A stretch of DNA of 64,000 nucleotides from Streptomyces hydrogenans (lineage in GTDB: Bacteria > Actinomycetota > Actinomycetes > Streptomycetales > Streptomycetaceae). The notes under the pieces were generated by a model. The model was not told the DNA's origin, ran no database searches, and saw only the letters and a program-made list of their open reading frames with translations. Within the stretch, counting starts at the first letter, position 1, and the number at the start of each line of letters is the position of its first letter. The translations under genes and the position numbers were made by a program. This document shows positions 8,187-16,538 of the stretch, piece by piece. The stretch is from positions 1-64,000 of the forward strand of contig NZ_BNBS01000034.1 of assembly GCF_014656075.1 (NCBI RefSeq). Direction: 5' to 3'.

Positions 8187-9276
8187 GTCCCGCAGCACGC
8201 CGGAGCTCGCGGCGATCCTCAAGGATCCGGGCTTCTGCCGTCACTCCACCCCGCACACCGCCGTCGTCGACTGGGACGCGGACACCGGCTGGTCGCAGCC
8301 GCGGATCGAACCCCGGTCCGACCTGACGATGAACCCGGCCACGCTCGGACTCCACTACGGGCAGGCGGTGTTCGAGGGCCTGAAGGCGTTCCGGGCCGAG
8401 GACGGTTCGGTGCGCCTCTTCCGTCCCGAGGACCACGGAGTCCGCCTCGCCCGGTCCGCCGCCAGGCTCGCGATGGCCGAGATGCCCCCCGAGCTGTTCG
8501 TACGGGCGTGCGCCGAGCTGGTCGCGGCCGACGCGGCGTGGGTGCCGGGCGGGTACGGGCAGAGCCTGTACCTGCGGCCGCTCCTCATCGCCACGGAGGC
8601 GGACCTCGGGCTCCGGCCCTCCAGGCGCTACCGCTGCGTGATCCTCGCCTACCCGGCGGACCCCTGCTTCGGCGCCGACTTCCGGCCGCTGTCGGTGACC
8701 ACCGCGACCGAGACGGTACGCGCCGTGCGCGGTGGCACCGGAGAGTCCAAGTGCGCCGGCAACTACGCGGCCGGCCTGCTCACCCGCACCGAGGCGCAGG
8801 CCGCCGGGTACGACGAGGTGCTGTGGCTCGACGGGCTGGAACGGAGCCGGATCGAGGAGCTCAGCACCATGAACCTCTTCCTCGTCTGGCGCGACGCGGA
8901 GGGCTCCCGGCTGACCACCCCGCCGTGCGACGGGACCATCGTCCGGGGCCTGACCCGCGACTCGCTGCTGACCCTGGCCCGGGACCGCGGGATCGCGGCC
9001 GCCGAGGAGCACACCACGATCGACGCCGTCCGGGACGGCCTGCGCTCGGGCCGGCTGGCCGAGGTGTTCGCCTGCGGCACGGCCGGCGTCGTGGTCCCGG
9101 TGGGCCGGCTCGGCATCGGCGCCGAGGACCTGACGGTGGGCGACGGGGGAGAGGGACCGATGACCACGGCTCTGCGCGGCGGCCTGCTGGACGTCCAGCA
9201 CGGACGCGCGTCCGACGCGCACGGCTGGCTGTGGCCCGTCCCGCGGGCCGACGAGAACGGGGAACGACGCGCATGA
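8179..9276 (+). CDS. Class IV aminotransferase, branched-chain (IlvE) type, catalytically complete
   Basis: PLP enzyme of fold type IV, 365 residues. The PLP lysine is Lys191 in GGTGESKCAGNYAAG. Also present are LHYGQAVFEGLKAF, the phosphate-side motif LYLRPLLIATE, the pyridine-contacting glutamate region IEELSTMNL and the phosphate loop FACGTAGVVVPV. It should transaminate a branched-chain or aryl-type 2-oxo acid. Within this operon it may aminate the keto acid made by the BacA-like neighbour, much as BacF does in bacilysin formation. The ATG at 8179 is chosen over a GTG twelve bases upstream because GGGGTG lies at suitable spacing. The gene ends in an ATGA overlap with the next one. Compare the Lys-less paralogue at 11116. 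Confidence 0.88.
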   Translation: MSESRSTPELAAILKDPGFCRHSTPHTAVVDWDADTGWSQPRIEPRSDLTMNPATLGLHYGQAVFEGLKAFRAEDGSVRLFRPEDHGVRLARSAARLAMAEMPPELFVRACAELVAADAAWVPGGYGQSLYLRPLLIATEADLGLRPSRRYRCVILAYPADPCFGADFRPLSVTTATETVRAVRGGTGESKCAGNYAAGLLTRTEAQAAGYDEVLWLDGLERSRIEELSTMNLFLVWRDAEGSRLTTPPCDGTIVRGLTRDSLLTLARDRGIAAAEEHTTIDAVRDGLRSGRLAEVFACGTAGVVVPVGRLGIGAEDLTVGDGGEGPMTTALRGGLLDVQHGRASDAHGWLWPVPRADENGERRA

Positions 9277-9872
9277 ACGACGAACACGTCGGCTCGAAGG
9301 GCGACCGGGAGGACGCCCTGTCCAGAGTCACGGTCATCCACACCCTGGGGCCCGCGGGCACCAACCTGGAGAAGGCCGCCCACCACTGGCTCGCGGAGCG
9401 CGGGATCGCCGGCGAGGTGGTGCTCCACGCCGAGGTGGAGGACGGCCTCGACGCCATGGCCTTCGACAGCACCGAGGCCATCCTCGCCTGTGCCGTCTAC
9501 CCCCGGCTGCACGACCTCGTCTTCCAGAACCTGCACCGGCTGGAGATGGCCGACAGCTTCATCCTCGACACCCACGACATGGTGCTGGCCGGTCGCCCGG
9601 ACCGCACCTCCGTGTCCACGATCGTCAGCCACCCGGCCCCCAGCAGCCTGGTCGCGGAGCGCGGCGAGATCACGCTGGCCAGCAGCAACTCGCGCGCCGC
9701 GGCGCTGTGCGCGGCCGGGGAGTACGACGCCTGCGTGACCACCGGGCCCGCCGCCGCTGCGGAGGGGCTCCGGCTGATCGAGAACTTCGGCCCGGTGCCG
9801 ATGATCTTCACGCTGCACATCGGCCGGAACCCCGGCGAAGGCCGCGGGGCGGGGAGCGTACGCGCATGCTGA
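9273..9872 (+). CDS. BacA-like prephenate decarboxylase / prephenate dehydratase-fold protein
   Basis: A 199-residue protein with the periplasmic-binding-like fold of prephenate dehydratases. It starts with VIHTLGPAGTNLEKAA, then VSHPAPSSLV, SSNSRAAALC and FGPVPMIFTLHIG. These blocks line up with BacA of bacilysin synthesis as I remember it (TLGPEGT, SHPSP, NSTSAAA, SIPMSW). The protein lacks both the TRF catalytic motif of true PheA dehydratases and any ACT regulatory domain. BacA and its relatives decarboxylate prephenate without aromatisation, giving a dihydro-hydroxyphenylpyruvate used for anticapsin-like amino acids. I infer prephenate as the substrate here; BacB cupin and BacG reductase partners are absent. 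It is translationally coupled on both sides (ATGA with the aminotransferase, 7-base overlap downstream). Confidence 0.72.
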   Translation: MNDEHVGSKGDREDALSRVTVIHTLGPAGTNLEKAAHHWLAERGIAGEVVLHAEVEDGLDAMAFDSTEAILACAVYPRLHDLVFQNLHRLEMADSFILDTHDMVLAGRPDRTSVSTIVSHPAPSSLVAERGEITLASSNSRAAALCAAGEYDACVTTGPAAAAEGLRLIENFGPVPMIFTLHIGRNPGEGRGAGSVRAC

Positions 9873-11119
9873 TCGTCGTCCAGCCCCTGTCGGCGGGGGT
9901 TCGGCTCACCGCCCGGATGGTGGCCGCCGGAGTCCCCTGTCTCGTCCCCACCCAGTTCCCCGAACTGCTGCCGCCCGAGGTGCGCGCCGGCGCCACCGTC
10001 GTCGACTGGCACCCCGACGCGGGGGTGGCCGGGCTGCTCCGCCTGGTCGAGAAGGCCGTCGCGGAGACCGGCACCGCGCCCAGCGGGGTGATCGCGGGCT
10101 TCGAGTACGCGGTGCCGGAGGCCGCCGAGCTGGCCCGCACCCTCGGGCTGCCCGCGCTCGACGCCCCGGCGGCCGAGGCCGTGCGGCAGAAGGACGTCAT
10201 GCGCCGCCGGTGCGAGGAGCGCGGCGTCGCCCACCCGCGCTCGATCGCCGTCGGCCCCGACGAGGCCGGCCCCTGCCCGCTGCCCTTCCCGGTCGTGGTC
10301 AAGCCCGTCGACTGCGGCGGCAGCCTGATGGTGAGCCTCTGCCGCGACGAGGAGGAGTACGCGCGGGCCCGCGCGGTCGTCCACGACCCGGGTGAGGAGG
10401 TGAAGTTCCATCCGAACCCGCGCCGGACCGCCGTCGTCGAGGAGTACGTGGAGGGCCCCGAGTTCTCCCTCGACGGCTGGGTCGACGCCGACGGGCCGCA
10501 CCTGGCGAGCGTCACCAGCAAGTTCCTCTCCGCCCCGCCGGACTTCTTCGAGATGGGCCACATCGCCACCGCGCCGGAGTGCTCGCCGCACGGCGAGGTC
10601 CTGGAGCGGTTCGCCCGCCAGGTGGTGGCCGCCTTCGACCTCACGGTGGGGCCGTTCCACATCGAGACCCGGATCGTCCGCGGCCGCGGCCCGGTCCTGA
10701 TCGAGGTCGGGGCCCGGCTCGCCGGGGACAACATCCCCGAGCTGGTGCTCGCCGGCCCCGGCGTGGACCTGTGCGCCGCCACGGCGGACGCCGCGCGAGG
10801 GCTGTCCCACGATCCCGGCGCGCTGTCGCCGGTGAGCGCGGGTCTCGCGTTCGTCACGACCGACCGGTCCGGCACCTTCACGGGAACGCTCCACGGCATC
10901 GACGCCTTCACGGAGGCGGCCGAGTTCCGCGGCCTCCTGCCGGAGGAGGAGCCGGGAGCGGTGCTGGACCCGGGCGACATCTTCCGCAACCGCGTCGCCC
11001 GTATCCACTTCGAGGGCGACCTCGACCGGGTCGAGCGCCTCGTCGCCTCGGTCCTCGCAGAGGTGAGGGTCGGCGTCGAGGACGCCGGCCACCAGGACAA
11101 GAAGGGTGCCCCCGCATGA
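9866..11119 (+). CDS. ATP-grasp ligase (second), BacD-like
   Basis: A 417-residue ATP-grasp enzyme. The N-terminal Rossmann part is followed by a conserved linker VRQKDVMRRRCEERGVAHP. The nucleotide-binding elements are FPVVVKPVDCGGSLMV and VVEEYVEGPEFSLDGWV. The magnesium-binding strands are FHIETRIVRGRGPVLIEVGA and RLAGDNIPELV. This arrangement is typical of amino acid and dipeptide ligases such as BacD. It sits directly after the BacA-like gene, as in bacilysin-type loci, so ligation of the unusual amino acid to a partner is likely. The locus has a second, minus-strand ATP-grasp gene at 4052, so the product may contain two ligase-made bonds. Confidence 0.85.
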   Translation: MLIVVQPLSAGVRLTARMVAAGVPCLVPTQFPELLPPEVRAGATVVDWHPDAGVAGLLRLVEKAVAETGTAPSGVIAGFEYAVPEAAELARTLGLPALDAPAAEAVRQKDVMRRRCEERGVAHPRSIAVGPDEAGPCPLPFPVVVKPVDCGGSLMVSLCRDEEEYARARAVVHDPGEEVKFHPNPRRTAVVEEYVEGPEFSLDGWVDADGPHLASVTSKFLSAPPDFFEMGHIATAPECSPHGEVLERFARQVVAAFDLTVGPFHIETRIVRGRGPVLIEVGARLAGDNIPELVLAGPGVDLCAATADAARGLSHDPGALSPVSAGLAFVTTDRSGTFTGTLHGIDAFTEAAEFRGLLPEEEPGAVLDPGDIFRNRVARIHFEGDLDRVERLVASVLAEVRVGVEDAGHQDKKGAPA

Positions 11120-12195
11120 GCAACGAACTGACCGTCACCCCCACGACCACCCCGAGGCCGCGGGCCGAGGCGGACGGGTCGGCCGGGGCCGTCCTCACCG
11201 ACCACGCGTTCTTCATGCGGACCGGCAAGCGGCGCAGCTGGCAGGGACTGACCGTGGCGGACCGGGACGGCATCCCGCCGCTGCGGCCCACGGCCGGCGC
11301 CGTACTCGCCGGGCAGACCGTCGTCGACGAGTTCGCCGCGTACCGGCTCGCGGACGGCTCGGTCGCCGTCTTCCGTCCGGACAGCCACATCAAGCGGCTG
11401 AACAACGGGGCCCGCCGGCTCGCGATGCCGCAGGTCGACTTCGACCGGGTGTGGAGCTCGGTCCGGGCGATGGTCGAGCTGGACGAGGGCTGGCTGCCGC
11501 GGGAGGCGGGCGCTTCGCTGCGACTGCGCGCGGTGCTCGCCGCGGACGGCACGGAGCTGACCCCCGGGCCCGCGGGCGCCTGCCTCTTCTACGTGCTCGG
11601 CTCGGTGCCGGCCGCCGCGGAGTCCGGGCCGCTGAAGGCCATGACGCTGGACGGGTACGTGCGGGCCTGGCCCGGCGGCACCGGCGACCTGAACACGGCG
11701 GGCGGGCTGGCGGCCGGTGTGGTGCCCGCCGAGATCGCCGCCAACTACGGCAACGACCACGTGCTGTGGCTCGACGGCGAGGGCCGCTTCGTCCAGCAGA
11801 TCGGCGAGCTGAACGCGTTCTTCGTGATCGACGGCGTGCTGACCACGCCCGCGCTCGACCGCACCGTGCTGCCCGGCGTCACCCGCGACTCCGTCGTGAA
11901 GCTCGCCCGGGACGCCGGGACCGCCGTGGTCGAGCGGCCGGTGGAGCTCGCCGAGGTCCTGAAGGGCATCGCCGACGGCTCGGTCACCGAGTGCTTCGCC
12001 ACGGGCACGGCCGCCGGGGTGGCCCCGGTGGTCTCCCTCGGTCACCAGGGCGAGGAGTACCGGCTCGCCTCGGAGGAGGCCGGTCCGGTGACCGCGCGCT
12101 TCCGGGACCTGCTGGCCGGGATCCACCGGGGAGAGTCCGTCGACCGGTTCGGCTGGATGCGGCGGATCACCGAAGTGGCGCCCGTCCACGCCTGA
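11116..12195 (+). CDS. Class IV aminotransferase homologue lacking the PLP lysine (predicted pseudoenzyme)
   Basis: A 359-residue IlvE-fold protein whose core active-site residues are replaced. Where its paralogues at 8179 and 17956 read GGTGESKCAGNYAAG and GGTGAAKCGGNYAAS, it reads GGTGDLNTAGGLAAG, placing Asn193 where the Schiff-base lysine should be. The glutamate that contacts the PLP nitrogen is also changed (EEL to QQI), LYLRP has become LRLRA, and the LHYxQxxFEG motif is gone. The fold and reading frame are intact and the gene is coupled by ATGA overlap, so it is under selection, not decaying. Possible roles are a substrate or partner binder, an allosteric partner of the active aminotransferase, or a new lysine-independent activity. 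It is followed by ferredoxin and radical SAM genes. Confidence 0.85.
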   Translation: MSNELTVTPTTTPRPRAEADGSAGAVLTDHAFFMRTGKRRSWQGLTVADRDGIPPLRPTAGAVLAGQTVVDEFAAYRLADGSVAVFRPDSHIKRLNNGARRLAMPQVDFDRVWSSVRAMVELDEGWLPREAGASLRLRAVLAADGTELTPGPAGACLFYVLGSVPAAAESGPLKAMTLDGYVRAWPGGTGDLNTAGGLAAGVVPAEIAANYGNDHVLWLDGEGRFVQQIGELNAFFVIDGVLTTPALDRTVLPGVTRDSVVKLARDAGTAVVERPVELAEVLKGIADGSVTECFATGTAAGVAPVVSLGHQGEEYRLASEEAGPVTARFRDLLAGIHRGESVDRFGWMRRITEVAPVHA

Positions 12196-12209
12196 GGGAG
12201 GAGAGAACC

Positions 12210-12524
12210 ATGGCGTATGTCGTCACCGACGAATGCGTGGGCTGCAAGTACACGGACTGTGTGGACGTCTGCCCCGTGAGCTGTTTCCACGAGGGTCCCG
12301 ACATGCTCTACATCAACCCCGAGGAATGCATCGACTGCAACGCGTGCGTCTCCGAGTGTCCGCCCGAGGCGATCTGGGCGGACGTCGACCTGCCGGAAGA
12401 CAAGTTCCAGTGGATCGAGATCAACGGCGAGATGAGCAACAAGTACCCGGTCATCCACGAGAGCCGGGGCACCAAGGGCGAGCCCACCGAGGCTTCCGCC
12501 GAGCCCTCCAGCCAGCCTTCCTGA
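12210..12524 (+). CDS. Ferredoxin, 7Fe (3Fe-4S/4Fe-4S) type
   Basis: A 104-residue FdxA-like ferredoxin. The first cluster region is CVGCKYTDCVDVCPVSCF and the second is CIDCNACVSECPPEAI, which fits one 3Fe-4S and one 4Fe-4S cluster. The C-terminal extension is acidic and Ser/Glu-rich. A strong AGGGAGGAGAG site precedes the ATG. It lies 23 bases upstream of the radical SAM gene, so it probably supplies the electron needed to cleave S-adenosylmethionine, or serves another redox step in the operon. Household ferredoxins look the same, so the dedication to this pathway rests on context. Confidence 0.9.
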   Translation: MAYVVTDECVGCKYTDCVDVCPVSCFHEGPDMLYINPEECIDCNACVSECPPEAIWADVDLPEDKFQWIEINGEMSNKYPVIHESRGTKGEPTEASAEPSSQPS

Positions 12525-12547
12525 CCCCAAGAGCGGGAGCCTAGGTC

Positions 12548-14083
12548 ATGACGACCCACGTCGAGAACCCCTTCATGCTGGGCCTCGACTCGAACTTCTA
12601 CCTGAAGGACGAGTTCGAGAGCCCGGAGAAGCGCACCAACGTCACCTGGTTCTACCCCAAGATCTGCGCCTTCCAGGACGCCCTCGACTCCGAGGGCAAG
12701 AAGGCGGAGTACTTCTCCTTCCTGGACCGCCAGTCGCACCCGGAGCAGACGGACATCCTGCTCTACTTCCACATCCCGTTCTGCGAGGCCTTCTGCAACT
12801 TCTGCGCCTGCTTCAAGGAGTCGGCGGCGAAGTACCAGGGCGAGCGGCAGAAGCGTTTCGTCCAGGCGATGGTCAAGGAGATCCAGCGCAACGCCCGGTC
12901 GAAGTACTTCCAGGGCACCAAGATCAAGTACGTCCAGTTCGGCGGCGGCACGCCCTCCGCGCTGGAGCAGGAGTCGATGGCCGCCATCCTGGAGGCCGTC
13001 CACCGCGAGTTCGACCTCAGCGAGGTCGACGGCATCTCCCTGGAGGGCAGCCCGCTCGGCCTCTCCAAGGACGGCTACATCGAGATGCTGAAGTCCCTCG
13101 GCATCACCCGCATCTCCTTCGGCGTGCAGACGCTCGACCCGGAGATCCGCAAGAAGCTCACCATCAAGGCCACCGTCGAGCAGGTCCACCAGACCGCCGA
13201 GAACATCCGCAAGGCCGGCATCCGCACCTTCGCCCTGGACCTCATGTACAACCTGCCGGGGCAGGACGACGAGGTCCTCGCCAAGGACCTGGCCGGCATC
13301 TGCGGCGAGCTGCGCCCCAGCTTCGTGCAGACGTACCGCTTCAACCAGTGGGAGGGCACCCGCCTCGACCAGCAGATCAGGGCGGGCAAGGTCGCCGACG
13401 TCAAGCCGTCGGGGGCCATCGAGCGCGAGCAGTACCGGCAGATCAAGGAGGGCCTGGCCGGGTACGGCTACGACAAGCAGCTCCTGATCAACTTCTTCAC
13501 CCACCTCGACGACGCGGGCGAGATCGGCCTCAACCACGCCTGCGGCGGCAACGGCTACCGCGCCAGCTACACCCTCGGCATCGGTCCGGCCGCCGAGAAC
13601 TACATGGGCGAGCGCAGCTACCGCAACCACACCGACGTCGACCGGTGGATGCGGGAGGTCGAGGAAGGCATCATCCCGATCGAGCAGGGCCGCATCTGCT
13701 CCGAGGACGAGGTCGAGAACCGGGTCATGGTCTTCTTCCCGGTCTTCGGCACCGTCCGCAAGGCCGACGTCGCCAACTTCGAGAAGTACCGCCGCGAGGT
13801 CGACTGGCTGGTCGAGGGCGGCTACGCCGTCGAGACCGACGAGGACCTGACCCTCACCGAGGTCGGCCGGGAGAACGCCGGCAACATCGCCTTCCTCTTC
13901 TACTCGGACGAGGAGAAGGCCCGCGCCCGGCGCACCATGTACCTCTCCCTGAAGAACAAGCGCAACCCGTTCCACCAGGACGCGCAGAACATCCCGCGCA
14001 CCCCGCTCTTCCTCCAGACGCGCCCGAAGTCGGCGGAGGAGACGGCGCAGGAGGCCGGCTCCACGAAGACCGAGGGGAGCTGA
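12548..14083 (+). CDS. HemN-like radical SAM enzyme
   Basis: A 511-residue radical SAM protein related to coproporphyrinogen III dehydrogenase. The cluster motif is CEAFCNFCAC, with Cys79, Cys83 and Cys86 binding the 4Fe-4S cluster and Cys88 as the extra cysteine seen in HemN relatives. The glycine-rich SAM motif is VQFGGGTPSAL, followed by ISLEGSP and ITRISFGVQTLDPEIRK. The part around residues 330-360 (ACGGNGYRASYTLGIGPAA) and the C-terminal winged-helix-like region match HemN architecture. Non-haem members of this group act as class C methylases or cyclopropane-forming enzymes in natural product pathways. A heme role is unlikely given the neighbours. The substrate may be carried by the downstream carrier protein. 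Confidence 0.88.
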   Translation: MTTHVENPFMLGLDSNFYLKDEFESPEKRTNVTWFYPKICAFQDALDSEGKKAEYFSFLDRQSHPEQTDILLYFHIPFCEAFCNFCACFKESAAKYQGERQKRFVQAMVKEIQRNARSKYFQGTKIKYVQFGGGTPSALEQESMAAILEAVHREFDLSEVDGISLEGSPLGLSKDGYIEMLKSLGITRISFGVQTLDPEIRKKLTIKATVEQVHQTAENIRKAGIRTFALDLMYNLPGQDDEVLAKDLAGICGELRPSFVQTYRFNQWEGTRLDQQIRAGKVADVKPSGAIEREQYRQIKEGLAGYGYDKQLLINFFTHLDDAGEIGLNHACGGNGYRASYTLGIGPAAENYMGERSYRNHTDVDRWMREVEEGIIPIEQGRICSEDEVENRVMVFFPVFGTVRKADVANFEKYRREVDWLVEGGYAVETDEDLTLTEVGRENAGNIAFLFYSDEEKARARRTMYLSLKNKRNPFHQDAQNIPRTPLFLQTRPKSAEETAQEAGSTKTEGS

Positions 14084-14090
14084 GGCACCG

Positions 14091-14372
14091 GTGGACGACC
14101 GCAAGACCCAGAAGGTGATCGAGGAGGACCTCCGCGGGGTGATCGCCCAGATCTTCCCCGGGCAGCGGGTCGAACTCGACTCGGACACTCCGCTGTTCAA
14201 CGGCGGCCTGTCGCTCAACTCGACCCAGATGATCGAACTGACGCTGGCCTTCGAGACGTTCTACGACATCGAGCTCGAACCCGAGCTGCTGACGACGGAG
14301 AACTTCGCGACCCTGGGCTCCCTCGCCGGACTCCTGGAGGAACTGCTCGAAGACGAGGTGTCCCCTGTCTGA
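14091..14372 (+). CDS. Free-standing acyl/peptidyl carrier protein
   Basis: A 93-residue acidic carrier protein with GTG start. The phosphopantetheine site is the GLSLNSTQMIELTLAFE region, with Ser44 as the attachment residue; the usual Asp-Ser-Leu is Asn-Ser-Thr here. Helix content and length are typical. It lies between the radical SAM and hydrolase genes and two genes before the adenylation enzyme. It should hold an activated amino acid as a thioester during modification. The AcpS-type transferase at 19133 could convert it to the holo form. Confidence 0.87.
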   Translation: MDDRKTQKVIEEDLRGVIAQIFPGQRVELDSDTPLFNGGLSLNSTQMIELTLAFETFYDIELEPELLTTENFATLGSLAGLLEELLEDEVSPV

Positions 14373-14385
14373 GATCCGTTCGGAC

Positions 14386-14955
14386 GTGCGCGTGGTGCTG
14401 ATCCACGGGAACGCCGGAGCGAGCGTCGAGGGCATCTGGTTCCCCTACCTCAAGCGGGAACTGGAGGCCCTCGGCGTCGAGGTGGTGGCCGAGACCTTCC
14501 CCGACCCCATCAAGGGCCGGATGCGCTACTGGCTGCCCTACCTCAGCGACGTCGTCCGCCCGGACGAGCGGACCGTCATCGTCGGTCACTCGTCCGGCGC
14601 GCTGGCCGCCTTCCGGTACGCCGAGAAGGCGCCGCTCCTCGGCACCTTCGCCGTGGCCGGCCACCACCACGACTGCGGGTTCGAACTGGAGCGGCGCAGC
14701 GGCTTCTTCGACACCCCGTGGGACTGGGACGCCGTCCGCGCCCACCAGTCGTTCATCGAGCAGTTCCACTCGAAGGACGACCCCTGGGTGCCCTTCGACG
14801 TCGCGGAGGAGCTCCACGAACTGACGGGGAGCACCTTCCACGCCATGGACGGCATGGGGCACTTCGGCTCGTACGACCAGCAGATGGACACCTTCCCGGA
14901 ACTGCTGGAGGCGATCCGCCGCCGGCTCTCCGGGACGCACACGGAGGACCGATGA
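14386..14955 (+). CDS. RBBP9/YdeN-type alpha/beta hydrolase
   Basis: A 189-residue serine hydrolase of the small RBBP9-like group. The nucleophile is Ser69 in VGHSSGALAAF, the acid is probably Asp132 in HSKDDPWVP and the base is His159 in MGHFGSY. There is no signal peptide. In this place, between a carrier protein and an adenylation gene, it may act as the thioesterase that frees the modified amino acid, or as an editing enzyme. The GTG at 14386 has GAGA 12 bases upstream; a CTG start seven codons earlier is possible. The gene ends in ATGA overlap with the next. Confidence 0.8.
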   Translation: MRVVLIHGNAGASVEGIWFPYLKRELEALGVEVVAETFPDPIKGRMRYWLPYLSDVVRPDERTVIVGHSSGALAAFRYAEKAPLLGTFAVAGHHHDCGFELERRSGFFDTPWDWDAVRAHQSFIEQFHSKDDPWVPFDVAEELHELTGSTFHAMDGMGHFGSYDQQMDTFPELLEAIRRRLSGTHTEDR

Positions 14956-16538
14956 ACGTCACGCTCGCCGACGAACTGCTGGAACGGCGGCGGGACAGCA
15001 CGGACATCGCCGTCGTGGACCTGGGCACCGGCGAGCAGGTGTCGTACCGGTCCCTCGCCCGGCGCGTCCAGGCCCTCACGGACCTGCTGGCCGGGCTCGG
15101 CGTCGGCCGGGGCGGGACCGTCGCCCTGCTGACGGACAAGTCGGCCGCCTCGGTGGCCGTCATGTGGGCCGCGCTGCGCCTCGGCGCCCGCTACGTGCCG
15201 CTGGACGAGTCGCTGCCGGCGGCCCGGATCGGGCTGCTGCTCGGGAAGTGCGCGCCCACGGTCACGGTGGTCGGGCCCGCCCACCGCGAGCTGCTCGACG
15301 GCGCGCCGGCCGGGAAGGTGGTCGTGGTCGGCGCGGACCCGGTGGACGACGGCCTCGGCTGGGACCCGTCGGCCGAGGCCGAGCCCCGGCCGGCCGGGGT
15401 GGCCGGCCGGAGCCCCGAGGACCACGCGTACGTCGTCTTCACCTCCGGCTCGACCGGCTCGCCCAAAGGCGTCGTGATCAGCCACCGGTCGATGTGCGCC
15501 CTGCTGACCGGGGTGCAGGAGACCGTCGGCTTCGAGGACGGCATGCGCTTCCTCAACGTGGCGCCGCTCTTCTTCGACGCCTCCGTCGTGGACCTGTGGT
15601 CGACGTTCCTGGTCGGCGGCACCGTCCACCTGCTGCCCCGGCTGCGCATGCCCAGCCAGGTCACCCGCGCGATCGAGGAGTGGCGCATCACCGACACGCT
15701 GCTGGTGCCGTCGGTGATCCGGATGCTCGTCGGCCGGTTCAGCGACGCCGGGCGGCGCGACCTCGGCTCGCTGCGCCGGCTCTGGTTCGGCGGCGAGTCG
15801 TGCCCGGTCTCCGTCCTGGAGGCGTTCTCCGCCCTCGTGCCGGGACTGCGGTACGTCCACGGGTACGGGCCCACCGAGACCACCCACAGCGCCACGCTCT
15901 TCCTCACCGACGCCCCGGGCGCGGACGGCGGGGAGTTCCTGCCCATCGGCCGTCCCCTGCCCGCCGTCGACGTCCTCGTCGTGGACGACGGGCTGCGGCC
16001 GGTGCCCGACGGGCAGACCGGTGAACTGCTCATCGGAGGGCCGCAGGTGATGGTCGGTTACTGCGGCGAGCCGGAGCGCACCGCCCGCTCCGTCGTCGAG
16101 CTCCCGGCCGGCTCGGGGCGGCGGTACTACCGCTCGGGCGACTACGTGCGGCAGCGTCCCGAAGACGGGGAGCTGGTCTTCCTGGGCCGCCGCGACGACG
16201 CCCTGAAGATCAACGGCAACCTCGTCCACCTCTCCGAGGTCGAGGCCGCGACCCTGGCCGCGGCCGGGGTGACGGACTGCTGCGCGGTGCCGGTCGAGCA
16301 CCCGCTCACCGGCCGGGCGATCACCCTCTTCGTCCTGGGCGCGTCGGACGGCGACACGGCCCGCCGCGAGGAGGAGCTGCGCCGGGAGCTGGCGCTGCGG
16401 CTGCCCGACTACATGCTGCCGGCCACGATCGAGTTCCCGGCCGACGGGGACGTGGGCCTGACGGCGAGCGGGAAGCTCGACCGCGCCCGGCTGCGGGAGG
16501 CCGCGGACGCGGCGGGAGACAGGACGGTCGCGCGGTGA
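14952..16538 (+). CDS. Stand-alone adenylation (AMP-binding) enzyme, NRPS type
   Basis: A 528-residue ANL-superfamily enzyme that activates an acid as its AMP ester and loads it on a carrier protein. Core motifs are A3 TSGSTGSPKG (residue 164 on), A5 GYGPTETT, A7 RSGDYV, A8 GRRDDALKINGN and A10 TASGKLDR with its lysine near 508. The A4 region FFDASVVDLW retains the aspartate (about residue 210) that binds the alpha-amino group in NRPS adenylation domains, so an alpha-amino acid substrate is likely. There is no condensation or fused carrier domain. The start is the ATG inside the ATGA overlap with the hydrolase gene; the partner carrier is the protein at 14091. Confidence 0.9.
   Translation: MNVTLADELLERRRDSTDIAVVDLGTGEQVSYRSLARRVQALTDLLAGLGVGRGGTVALLTDKSAASVAVMWAALRLGARYVPLDESLPAARIGLLLGKCAPTVTVVGPAHRELLDGAPAGKVVVVGADPVDDGLGWDPSAEAEPRPAGVAGRSPEDHAYVVFTSGSTGSPKGVVISHRSMCALLTGVQETVGFEDGMRFLNVAPLFFDASVVDLWSTFLVGGTVHLLPRLRMPSQVTRAIEEWRITDTLLVPSVIRMLVGRFSDAGRRDLGSLRRLWFGGESCPVSVLEAFSALVPGLRYVHGYGPTETTHSATLFLTDAPGADGGEFLPIGRPLPAVDVLVVDDGLRPVPDGQTGELLIGGPQVMVGYCGEPERTARSVVELPAGSGRRYYRSGDYVRQRPEDGELVFLGRRDDALKINGNLVHLSEVEAATLAAAGVTDCCAVPVEHPLTGRAITLFVLGASDGDTARREEELRRELALRLPDYMLPATIEFPADGDVGLTASGKLDRARLREAADAAGDRTVAR

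Noticed and set aside
12548..14083. Housekeeping coproporphyrinogen dehydrogenase HemN
   Set aside because: The gene lies inside a coupled biosynthetic operon between ferredoxin and carrier protein genes, and no heme genes are near. The fold alone does not show heme function.
14718..14952. Longer version of the adenylation enzyme starting at 14718
   Set aside because: The added part runs in another frame through the hydrolase gene and has no ribosome site; the ATG at 14952 in the ATGA overlap fits the operon pattern.
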